A DNA stretch of 64,000 bases, taken from assembly GCA_951812925.1 (NCBI GenBank), contig OX638369.1:61270228-61334227 (forward strand), in the 5' to 3' direction. Positions within the stretch are counted from its first letter, which is position 1, and each line of letters begins with the position of its first letter. Below the pieces are notes generated by a model. The model was not told the origin of the DNA, did no database searches, and saw only the letters and a program-made list of their open reading frames with translations. Origin of the DNA: Calliopum simillimum (Eukaryota; Arthropoda; Insecta; Diptera; Lauxaniidae). The position numbers and the translations under genes were made by a program. Positions 18,210-27,600 of this stretch are shown in pieces.

Positions 18210-19793
18210 TTATTTGCCTTCTCGCATAACCTCTAATAACTTGTCATAATGTTCATGATACAATTCGTTAAATATTAGAGAAAAGTCTACCATTCCGCCA
18301 TGGGTTCTATTATATACCCTAGCAACGTGGTCGATTACTTCCAGCACATCTGAGAAACGTGGAAGGTGAGGTGGCACAAATCTAGGCCCCAAACTCAACA
18401 AGACTTGGACTTCGTCATCCACAGGAATAGTAGTCAAATTATTAAAACCACCCCGGACAGCTTTGATCATAGTTTCCCGACTTAGGATAGGCCCTCGACT
18501 GTTTCCATGTATAACTTCAGCTATTGTAGGCAGGCCTTCAGAGCTCTCTATACCACATTCTAAAGGTATTATTTCTCGAGTCGAGGATCGAAAAGTTCTT
18601 TGTCGGGATGGACCATCATTTTCAGCAGGAGTCGACACAGCAGCAGCAGGAGTCGACACATTGACATTAGGAACAATTCTGTCTTCATCCACCATGGCAA
18701 TAGGTCCAACAAGGCTGGTTCCACCTATTACTATTTCGGGTTCAACAGTGCTAGTAATATCCTCAGAGTCAGTAATTACGGGGACAGTGACATCACACAT
18801 AGACTCCTCCACCATAGGATTCTCATCCACAACTGTGGCAGTAGAATCAACCTCCACAGATAATACAGAACTTACAGGGGAACCTAAGATTGACCGGTTA
18901 AAAACAGAATATGAACCTTGAGACCCATCAGACATATCGACAGAACTAGCAGCCGAAACACATAGGATTTGCCCGGGAGTAATCTCAGGACCACAGTCCT
19001 CAGTACAGTCAGAGTCAAAGTCGGGAATAAGAGGGTCTATAGGATAAGGTATGCATGCGGCGTTTGACTCAATAGAGCCGGACTCATGAAATGACAATAC
19101 AGGCGAACTCGGGATATCCAACCTAGGTAAATTCAAATCTAAATCGGAAGAAGCTAAACGAATGTGTGAAACCAAATCTGACTCAGACGAAGTGATGTGA
19201 GCGGGATTAATCCCATATATAGGCTGGCCAGGGTGAATATAGGAAACTTCAGACTCACTTGACATCTCAACATCCAATACGTCACAAGGAATAACTCCAC
19301 GCGCAGTCTGACCAGGGGGAATATAACAAACTTCAGATTCATTAGACATTTCCACATCCAATACGTCACAAGGAATAACTCCACGCACAGTCTGACCAGG
19401 GGGAATATAACAAACCTCAGATTCATTTGACATTTCCACGTCCAATATGTCACAGGTAATAGGTCTACCTATAACTGACTCACCAAAAACATCAGTAGAC
19501 ATGCGGGTATCTATTTCAGAGAACATTGGTTCGCATGCGGGTTCAGAAAAAAGACTCATATAATCCATCTGAATTCCACTACCTGACCCCATATCATTCT
19601 GATCAGCATGACAAGAGACTAATGTGGAATCATCGCCGTGGTGTAAAGAGTGACTAGGTGACAATGACTCATTCACATCAACGCCAATGATACTGGGGAC
19701 CCCCCCACGCTCTAAGTGTTCTAATAACGAAGACAACTCGACATCGACAACTGACCCATCATCCAATAAGTCCTCAAAATATGGCTCAGCCAT
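18210..19793 (-). CDS. PLE N-terminal region: acidic, repeat-bearing 527-codon ORF
   Basis: ATG at 19793; stop TAA at 18210-18212. The protein is acidic and Ser/Asp-rich with no signal peptide or membrane span. Residues ~113-195 hold three tandem 27-residue repeats (CDVLDVEMSNESEVCYIPPG each), encoded by 81-bp DNA repeats. The last ~70 residues contain VQVLLSLGPRFVPP (about 462-475), matching the conserved 'LslGl.F.P' block that precedes the RT in PLEs. This ties the ORF to the RT 18 bases beyond its stop, in the same frame. The acidic part is unlike the short N-termini of ordinary PLEs and resembles a transcriptional-activator or scaffold type sequence (inference). Either readthrough of TAA, reinitiation at 18191, or a nonsense mutation connects the two. 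Confidence 0.8.
   Translation of the reverse strand: MAEPYFEDLLDDGSVVDVELSSLLEHLERGGVPSIIGVDVNESLSPSHSLHHGDDSTLVSCHADQNDMGSGSGIQMDYMSLFSEPACEPMFSEIDTRMSTDVFGESVIGRPITCDILDVEMSNESEVCYIPPGQTVRGVIPCDVLDVEMSNESEVCYIPPGQTARGVIPCDVLDVEMSSESEVSYIHPGQPIYGINPAHITSSESDLVSHIRLASSDLDLNLPRLDIPSSPVLSFHESGSIESNAACIPYPIDPLIPDFDSDCTEDCGPEITPGQILCVSAASSVDMSDGSQGSYSVFNRSILGSPVSSVLSVEVDSTATVVDENPMVEESMCDVTVPVITDSEDITSTVEPEIVIGGTSLVGPIAMVDEDRIVPNVNVSTPAAAVSTPAENDGPSRQRTFRSSTREIIPLECGIESSEGLPTIAEVIHGNSRGPILSRETMIKAVRGGFNNLTTIPVDDEVQVLLSLGPRFVPPHLPRFSDVLEVIDHVARVYNRTHGGMVDFSLIFNELYHEHYDKLLEVMREGK
19198..19440 (-). repeat. Three 81-bp tandem repeats inside the PLE ORF
   Basis: Units start at about 19198, 19279 and 19360. 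Units two and three differ at only a few positions (27 amino acids each); the outer unit is more diverged, implying stepwise duplication with frame preserved. Confidence 0.9.
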
Positions 19794-19799
19794 TATGAT

Positions 19800-20427
19800 A
19801 AAAATAAGAGAGATATTTTAGTACCAAACAAGAGAGATTTACATACAAATGAGGACAATCACCAACAACATTCACCAATATTATAGGATCTCTACTACAC
19901 AATAATACCGTCAATACCTTACACCAATATACGCTTAAAAATACTCATTTAACATCCATATAATTAATAAGTGTAATAATTAGTTATACAGGAAAGTATT
20001 AGTTATACAGACATCCATATAAATAGTGAGTGTAATACTCTTAACCCACATAAGTGGTGGTGCTTTTTCGTCAACAATATAATAGGATAAACTGTATTGA
20101 AACCTGTCTTGTTCATAAGTGGTAGACACCCGAAAGCCTTGAATATTGTAGGCATTCGTGTCCCGCGATTAAACAGTTACTGCAATATAAAAAACTGTGT
20201 TCAATACAAGATCCCACAATTCGTTTGTGTCGTTAGTATATAAATATAAATATAGGAATTGATAAAATAAAGTAAAAGTAAAACATGAACATATGATACA
20301 CGAATAGATAAATGACGATATACGAAGGACTAATCACCCATAACCCGACACTTTTCCACATCAAACAGACTGACTCTCCTCCGACTCACATTTTGGTTGG
20401 TAGAAATGTGATATCAGATTCGGAGGA
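19800..20427. other. 5' leader or intron of the PLE gene
   Basis: No long frame. 'AGTTATACAG' and 'CATCCATATAA' recur between 19960 and 20030. It separates the 527-codon ORF from the next upstream open frame. Confidence 0.4.
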
Positions 20428-20775
20428 CTAAAAGACATCATTTCTGGCGGGATCCACATCCCCATCCAATACAACATTTTCAGGGGCTGAAGACCCAATA
20501 GGTGGCTTGTCTATAGGTGACACAAGGTGGGTTCCAACAGTAGAAGCAATCGGCAGGTCTATATTTGTTAATCGTAAGACTTCAGCACGGGACCCGTGGG
20601 GACCCGTAACTGAATCCTCAGGGATGGCACCTATAACGGAACAGGTATAAACACCCATGGTCAAAGCCTCTCCATGTTCTACCCGCTGTACGAAAGAACG
20701 TATCCGTAAATCAACGGCTTCATCGTCTGCCATCTCAAAGAAATCCGTGTTAGTAACATGCCCACCCATGTCCAT
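20428..20775 (-). CDS. Unrecognised 115-codon ORF upstream of the PLE ORF
   Basis: ATG at 20775. Acidic (MDMGGHVTNTDFFEMADDEA; ends ENVVLDGDVDPARNDVF) with a more ordinary middle (RIRSFVQRVEHGEALTMGVY). Composition and codon use resemble the 527-codon ORF and it has the same strand, so it may be an upstream exon or separate ORF of the same retroelement. No homologue recognised. Confidence 0.4.
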   Translation of the reverse strand: MDMGGHVTNTDFFEMADDEAVDLRIRSFVQRVEHGEALTMGVYTCSVIGAIPEDSVTGPHGSRAEVLRLTNIDLPIASTVGTHLVSPIDKPPIGSSAPENVVLDGDVDPARNDVF

Positions 20776-20854
20776 TACAATCTCAAAACCAGATAAACGT
20801 TATAGTAATTAGGGTAAAATGAGAATCGGTTTTTCTAAACAGTAATCACTGACC

Positions 20855-20995
20855 GCTTAATGGATTCAGGAACACAGCCGTAAACGCCTCTTCGAACTGC
20901 TACTGCGTACATAGACTTGAGTGATGAACGGGATTTTTTAGCCAGATGTAATTCACGTCCACAATACAGATCCAGTTGAAAGACAATATATTTTT
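20855..20995 (-). CDS. Possible small exon (AQKYIVFQLDLYCGREL...)
   Basis: A short open stretch on the minus strand reads AQKYIVFQLDLYCGREL, then HLAKKSRSSLKSMYAVAVRR, then GVYGCVPESIKR. It is followed by GGTCAGT, a donor-like site, with a stop just upstream. The amino-acid composition looks protein-like and it lies one intron-length upstream of 20775. A join to the next ORF in frame could not be shown. Confidence 0.3.
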
Positions 20996-22762
20996 GCGCC
21001 AATTACAACCACGATTGTATTCTTGAATCTACATAAGGAATACACAACACAACGATATGCATCAACCCAGTGTTTATAGTGATGTCTATTAGATATTTAA
21101 CCAACATACTTTGTTGCATTAATGGCATACGAATATAACTCACCGTTATTTTTTGCCACCAAGCCAACCTTATTTCTCGTCAGCATACACTGGCACTGAA
21201 CCACATCCACATTCGTTCTTCCTCTCCCTGAAAGGAATGCGTATACTATAACACTTTTTCAATGGTGGATGTAATCGGGTTATCAGAAAAGTGATTAATT
21301 CCAAATATGATGAGACGACACTCATAGACATCGCCAATAGACAAAAAACGCACCGTGGTTTTTCTGGATATGTATATGTGGATAAAGCGTGATTAGGGTT
21401 TTTTCGTATTAATAAAAGAACACACCACCAAGGTCAATACCACCGTCGGGGATTTTGAACACTGCAATTAGTAGGAATACCCTATAAGTTAGTCACTATA
21501 ATCAATACATACAGTAGACAAAATAAGGGTGTTAGTCAATATAGATCAATACACACAGTAGACTAAAAAAGATTCGCTTAATAATTAGGGACTTAGATAG
21601 TCAACATAACATACAGAGCAGTATGTACCTTATGAACAATTAGTAGGTATCTTAAGAACAATCATTTTTGTACCAATAAGCCCATCATCCCTTAAACCAA
21701 AGTTAGTCACAAGACAACTATAGCCACAGTAGACCAAATAAGAGTGTTAGATAGTATTAGATCAGTACACACAGTAGACAAAATAAGAGTCGTTTAATAA
21801 TTAGAGACTTAAACAAGGATTGAAATTTTTGGGATACAGGGTACGTTTTTCCCTTATCTAGTTTACACGTTTTTTGCCTCAAATGACAAATAAGATAACT
21901 AAATGAGTAATCCTCACAATATACAGCAGACGGACTGGGGTACAACAGACTCTCAAATAGAGGAACATTCCCCATAGTTAACAATGTGGATTTGAATCTA
22001 ATATTCACCACAGGAATACATATTTTGTACATTTGTATATTTGCATTTTAAAGTAGACTTGTAATGCACTGCGACCATTAATACAATATAATTGTCAAAA
22101 AGTTTTCATATGCTCCAAACTGGCGGTTAGAGTTATACCCCAAATATATACTGATCATACTGACTAAATATTTTTTGGCATAACACCAAACATACCTTTT
22201 AAATTTATGACTCACCAAGGATTAGCAGAAACACCCGTTACATCAGGGTTTGTTGCACAATATACGACATAGACACTCGTAAGGTTTTGTAGCACCAAAA
22301 CCCAGGGTTTTGTAACACCAAACCCAGAGTTTCTGAGACAACGTATGGTTTATAGCGCCAAAACTCACAGTTTTGAAATGATGAAATGTCTTTATTAGAG
22401 GTTTCTTGCAAAGTATAGTTTTTCACAATGTGCGACGCGACAGTGGTTTCTGTTATGCACTATTTTTCACGTATGACGTTTTTTTTTTTTTTTGGCCAAA
22501 TACTTTGCAACGCATAAGAGTACGATAGTGTATTTTTCAATCTAAAATCTCATGTAACACTCCTGGGATATGTAATGACCATACAATTAATATAAGACTG
22601 AAAAACTTCTATAAATACCGATTTTTGTCACTAACCACACGCCGAATTTTCCAATTGTCGTACGTGCTAGGGTCTACTTGCCACAATGTGGCAACAAAAG
22701 CAACCCATTCCCATTTTAAAAAATATGTTCTGTTTCTCTACATGTTCTATAACATGCTACAT
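20996..22762. other. Non-coding flank with a ~230-bp imperfect tandem duplication
   Basis: Between 21490 and 21810 two units share 'CACACAGTAGAC', 'AAATAAG(A/G)GTGTTAG' and 'TTAATAATTAG.GACTTA'. Around 22280-22380 a CCAAAACCCAGGGTTTTG-type phrase repeats in several variants. A 91-codon open frame at 21757-22032 (minus) looks weakly protein-like but overlaps the repeat. Confidence 0.5.
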
Positions 22763-22766
22763 ACAT

Positions 22767-24650
22767 CACGGTGGTTTTTAAAAAATTTTAACTTTTTGAA
22801 ATACCACCCGCGATTTTTTCAGGGATAATGTTGGGGGACCCTTCTAGTATCTAAGTCCGCAATCCGCGAAATCGAACGTCCAGCCGTTTTTTTTTTTTCG
22901 ACCTTTAAGTTTTTTTAACGATTTTTGAGTATATCTCGGTGTGTATATACATATTATGTACACATATATATGTATATACGTACATATATATACTTGTATA
23001 TGTATGTATGTGTAATATATATATATGGATACATATATACATGCATATGAAAGGTATCGTTTCCGCACCATTTATTTTTAAAAAAAATTGGTTTTTTCCT
23101 ATTTAAGAAAAACAAAAACAAAAATTGGAAACGAAAGTAGTCATTCCAGATGTGATTTTTGATGCTTAATCCGATTCCGGTATTAGAATTGCTCTATTAC
23201 GTCTGGACTTTGAGATATCCTTACATAAATGTTTAAAGGACACCACTTTTTTTCCTATTTTTGAAGTTATATAACAAGATAAGGTAATATTATGCCGTAA
23301 AATCTGGTATGACAGTTAATAGCCCTAGTTTTTTCCTTGAAAACTCAATCAAACCGATAACGATATCTTTTTTTTTGTCGGAGATATCTTTGCCTAAAAA
23401 GTTGAAAAAGTGCAAAAACACGATTTTTGGCTATATTGGATGTTATATGCAGGACACACAAAATTTTTTTGGGAATTTCTATTACCAGAAACATTTAGTA
23501 CTTTCTTTTGGCTTCAAATTGAGCTATCAAATGTTTATCTGCAATATTTTTCTGCAAAGTTATGTTAACTTTAAAATCACACCATGAAACTTAAAGCGAA
23601 AAATCTCGGTTTTCGGCTATATTTGAGGTTGTATACAGTACGGACGAAATTCGTCTGCTCTTTTTTACCAACCGAAGCACTTAAAACTATTCTTTATCTT
23701 TAAAATGAGCTAACAAATGGTCTCTTGTAATTGTTTTCTAAAAAGTTATGACTATTTCGTCCGTACTGTATACAACCTCAAATATAGCCGAAAACCGAGA
23801 TTTTTCGCTTTAAGTTTCATGGTGTGATTTTAAAGTTAACATAACTTTGCAGAAAAATATTGCAGATAAACTTTTGATAGCTCAATTTGAAGCCAAAAGA
23901 AAGTACTAAATGTTTCTGGTAATAGAAATTCCCAAAAAAATATTGTGTGTCCTGCATATAACATCCAATATAGCCAAAAATCGTGTTTTTGCACTTTTTC
24001 AACTTTTTAGGCAAAGATATCTCCGACAAAAAAAAAGATATCGTTATCGGTTTGATTGAGTTTTCAAGGAAAAAACTAGGACTATTAACTGTCATTCCAG
24101 AATTTACGGCATAATATTATCTTATCTTGTTATATAACTTCAAAAATCGGAAAAAAAATGGTGTTCTTTAAACATATATGTAAGGATATCTCAAAGTCCA
24201 GACGTAATAGAGCAATTCTAATAACGGAATCGGATTAAGAATCAAAAATCACATCTGGAGTGACTACTTTCGTTTCCGGTTTTTGTTTGTGTTTTTCTTA
24301 AATACGAAAAAACCGATTTTTTTAAAAAATTAATGGTGCGGAAACGTTACCTTTCATATGCATGTATGTATGTGTGTATATATATATCCATATATATATA
24401 TTACACATATATACATATACAATTATATATATGTACGTATAAACATATATATGTGTACATAATATGTATATACACACCGAGATATACTCAGAAATCGTTA
24501 AAAAAACTTAAAGGTCGCAAAAAAAAAAACGGCTGGACGTTCGATTTCGCGGATTGCGGACTTAGATACTAGAAGGGTCCCCCAACATTATCCTTGAAAA
24601 AAATCGCGGGTGGTATTTCAAAAAGTTAAAATTTTTTAAAAACCACCGTG
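22767..24650. mobile_element. CAC-ended foldback element, copy 1
   Basis: 1884 bp bounded by CACGGTGGTTTTTAAAAA and its inverse, with a 4-bp target duplication ACAT (22763-22766, 24651-24654). Two near-identical inverted arms (22767-23649 and 23756-24650) flank a ~106-bp loop. Each arm has a TA/TG microsatellite (22930-23040; 24360-24475). A second copy is at 55278-57309. CAC termini occur in Transib (5-bp TSD) and Chapaev-type (4-bp TSD) transposons; the TSD length favours the latter, but no transposase is present to decide. Confidence 0.88.
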
Positions 24651-24654
24651 ACAT

Positions 24655-25075
24655 ATGATCATTTTTCCCCTTAAGGTTATTGTGTCGTTCCAATACATAA
24701 TGGAATTGGTTTGTTCAACATTAGGCAGGGCATACACTACATCAAGAATACTTGTGACAAGTGCACACTATACATTAAAGAAGAATAGGTTATAACCAAC
24801 ACACATGACCAAAACATGGCTAATGACCCATTTAATACATCAGGTTTGAGGAAACTAAAAACTATACACTTAGTAGACCATAACAGTTTTAATAGGTACG
24901 AGTTGACCAGTTACAGTTATACCTTAGGTAATAAATAGCCAATAACTTTAATTTTTAATTTCTAATTCTTAATTTTTAATACATGTTGTGAATAACGAGT
25001 ATTTTTTAACTACAACGGAAAACACTTGTTTATTGTTATATTTTTTCCGGCAATTCACACCAAATCGCATTACCT
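24655..25075. other. AT-rich spacer, no gene seen
   Basis: No open frame or repeat structure of note beyond 'TTAATTTTTAATTTCTAATTCTTAATTTTTAAT'-type simple sequence near 24950-24980, which is given here only as a low-complexity run. Confidence 0.4.
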
Positions 25076-25610
25076 TTGATAGTATAATCAGTTGTGCGTT
25101 AATATTTTAATTTGAATGTAGCGAAGTGCGGGTTTATAAAAAGATGCATATAGTTGATTTTTCGGTTGTCGTTTGTATAAAAGATGCATCTAGTTTTTTG
25201 GTATTTTTCAGTGACGTACGTTTTGCAAAAGATATTCGGTGATGTATGTTTACAAATACTTATATCTTATTTGAATAAAGTGAAGTGCGATTTTGTGTGA
25301 AAAGATGCATTTTAGTTTTTGGTTTTTCGGTTTTATAGAAGGATACATTTAGCTTTATTTTTCACTAACGTACGGTTTTTACAATAGATTTTATATAAAA
25401 AGGTGTACTTTAACTCAGGCGTAGTGAAATGCGGTTTTACTAAAAGATGCATTTTAGTTTGTGTACGATGACGTACGGTTCATAGAAAGATTTTTTTGTA
25501 AAAAGTGTATCTTAGTTCGTGGATATTCAAAGTGCAGTTTCATAAGAAGAGGTATTTATTTTGCATACGGTGATATACGTTTTGCAAAAATGTTTTTATA
25601 ACCTTGTATA
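25076..25610 (+). repeat. Degenerate ~110-bp tandem satellite, about five units
   Basis: Recurring blocks: AAGTGCG or AAATGCG, AAAAAGATGCATTTTAGTTT, then GACGTACGTTTTGCAAAA (or variants GTGACGTACG, GATGACGTACGG, GTGATATACG). Units begin near 25113, 25280, 25420 and 25525, with partial units between. It lies upstream of the PLE gene and next to the hammerhead-like motif. Confidence 0.65.
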
Positions 25611-26700
25611 TGAAAAAATGCCTATTTAAATAACTCAAAGACCAAAAATTGAGCATTATTACAATAGTGTTATCCGAACTGTTTACAAGGCTAAATATGA
25701 TTATGACAGTGGTATCGGAGGATTTTTAGGAAGTATCCATAAAACATGGTCGACAGGAAGACCCAATTAAAAAACAGGTCTGGTGAGTGTAAAGTTTTTT
25801 ACAAATTGTTATAAAAAGATTTAACTTCTATATCAGACAAGAGCCATGAATGAATAGGCAGGTAAAAAAACTTAGGGAACTAGGATATCTCAGTCAGGGC
25901 ACGACACTTTATAGATTTTACCTACAGTACATAAACAGGGTATGTCGCTATCTTATACCTAGACATGTACAAGTCACCTAAGACAGAATATGATATGTTA
26001 GTTGATACAGTCCCTATCTAATATACGGTGGCATGGTAGGTCACATAATACATATAAACACACTCACCTTTTGTAGTTCTCAACACTTATTAGTTGGTAG
26101 ACCATAAACTAGGTTTCAACGCACATAGGTTGCAGATTATTGGTAGGTAATAAATCCAAACTTAGTTCTCAACACATTTAGGTTGCTGGTCATAACTGGA
26201 AAGAACAAATAGATACAGTTGAATTATATAACGAAAATGTTAGAGCAAGTACAATATAGGGTTCAACCACGACGAACAGGTTTCAGTGAAATATATGACC
26301 ATATAACAACGAGTTGGAGAGACCCAACATTAGATAGTCAAATACATTTTCATCATTATACCAAACTCAATAAATACATAAAAAAACCTCATACAAAATG
26401 TTTTTCATTTACTATGTTTTACTTATTACGGAAACGATTATACCCTACAATCTGCAACTTGATCCAAATGGTTTTCATTACTATGTTTATGTGTTAAAAC
26501 ATCATACCCTACAATAGGCAACTCGACCTGAACATACTAACACAATTGGCACAAAAGACTGTGAGACATAACTGACCACATTAATAGAAAAATCATAATA
26601 TGTTTTCAAGTAACATAAATTTGTTATGGTGGTAAGTAACACATATAATGATATCTACCCCTAACCTTGTCCCCTAATACCATAATATATCACCTGAATA
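25611..26700. other. Non-coding sequence upstream of the ribozyme-like motif
   Basis: A 92-codon open frame at 26219-26497 (plus) has no family signature. The phrase 'TAGGTTGCTGGTC/TAGGTTGCAGATT' recurs near 26127 and 26187. It may be part of a PLE terminal repeat, which I could not delimit. Confidence 0.35.
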
Positions 26701-26705
26701 TAAAA

Positions 26706-26752
26706 GCCAACTGATGATTCCTCATGGGCGAGGATGAAAAACGTTTATTGGC
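26706..26752 (+). ncRNA. Candidate minimal type I hammerhead ribozyme
   Basis: Helix I: GCCAA (26706-26710) pairs with TTGGC (26748-26752). The core CTGATGA follows at 26711-26717. Helix II: TCCTC (26719-26723) pairs with GAGGA (26730-26734) around a six-base loop. GAA at 26736-26738 completes the core. Helix III is the self-complementary AAACGTTT (26739-26746): two pairs with an ACGT loop, or an intermolecular dimer helix. The predicted cleavage site is after A26747 (TTTA^TTGG). Short palindromic helix III is typical of the minimal hammerheads reported in PLE terminal repeats. A weakness is the T-T mismatch at the base of helix II (26718/26735). The strand is opposite to the PLE gene, as expected only if this terminal repeat is inverted. 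Confidence 0.6.
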
Positions 26753-26941
26753 AGCCCAATCTGAATCCTGCACGGATAACCCAACCCTTTGATATGGAAA
26801 ACATATTTTATGCCTCCACGGCGAAACAATATTTTACCATTAGTGTATCCTAGTCCCAACCTTTATATTTACTTTCTTTACAGGTACATATATCGGAAGC
26901 AGTCTGAAGCCGTCTGAACTAACACATGCACCTGACATAGG

Positions 26942-27214
26942 TCAGAAAAAAGTACGTACGTAATAGAGACTTACACCAAAATCCATATAAAGTAACCCAC
27001 AAGGAATTAGGGTCACGGACCGAGACAATACCTTTAAAAACCGTTTTTTATACAGAACTCGGACAAAAAGTGACCACAGACGGACATCGTAAATGTAATG
27101 GACATAACGAGTAACCTTTGGTACCGTACTGATTAATAGGTATCGGAGCAAAATATAGCGTTCGATGACAATAAGCTTCGATTCTGGATACTTAAATGTC
27201 CTCACCATGATCAC
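26942..27214 (-). CDS. Possible exon with strong donor (unrecognised)
   Basis: An open stretch of ~80 codons (VRTFKYPESKLIVIERYILL ... SRSVTLIPCGLLYMDFG) ends at GGTGTAAGT near 26975, a good insect splice donor. Same strand as the PLE gene. The composition is plausible for protein, but no family is recognised and chance openness cannot be excluded. Confidence 0.3.
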   Translation of the reverse strand: MIMVRTFKYPESKLIVIERYILLRYLLISTVPKVTRYVHYIYDVRLWSLFVRVLYKKRFLKVLSRSVTLIPCGLLYMDFGVSLYYVRTFF

Positions 27215-27489
27215 CCAGATTCGTGCCTGGGAACTTAAACACTCTTCATTTTACTGGTGGTCTTTCCTTCCACTAGTAAATTGAGCCTGCGTATTCACAT
27301 TAAAAAAAGGGAGAACATAGGAAATGAAAACCATAATAGGTATAATAATACATTCTCCAATCTATCCATTTCTCACTTGTTTTTCTACAACAAACTGATA
27401 GGGACATACATATTCAATAGGTTAATCCAATCTGCACTCGAAGTTTAGTAATGTTTAAAGGTTTCCGGAAAATGAAAAGCGACTGGTTA

Positions 27490-27600
27490 TAGGGGGTTAT
27501 CGTGAATCAGGATTCCCCGGGAATTTTCTTAAACTGCAATAGAGAATGCACTGCAGTCTGAGAAAATTCCCCGGGAATCTTGATTCACGATAACCCCCAT
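27490..27600. repeat. ~110-bp hairpin with ~45-bp arms
   Basis: GGGGGTTATCGTGAATCA, then GATTCCCCGGGAATTTTCT, at 27492-27530 is matched by its reverse complement at 27560-27598 with very few changes; the loop region contains CTGCAG. It could be a tiny MITE, an RNA hairpin precursor or a replication-slip palindrome. Confidence 0.8.

Noticed and set aside
18463..18921. 152-codon plus-strand frame within the PLE ORF region
   Set aside because: Antisense shadow of the 527-codon ORF.
19154..19453. 99-codon frame with internal repeats MTYWTWKCQMNLRF
   Set aside because: Alternative frame of the 81-bp repeats; shadow.
27510..27530. NF-kB/Relish-type site GGGAATTTTC
   Set aside because: It lies in both arms of a hairpin and has no gene beside it; chance match.
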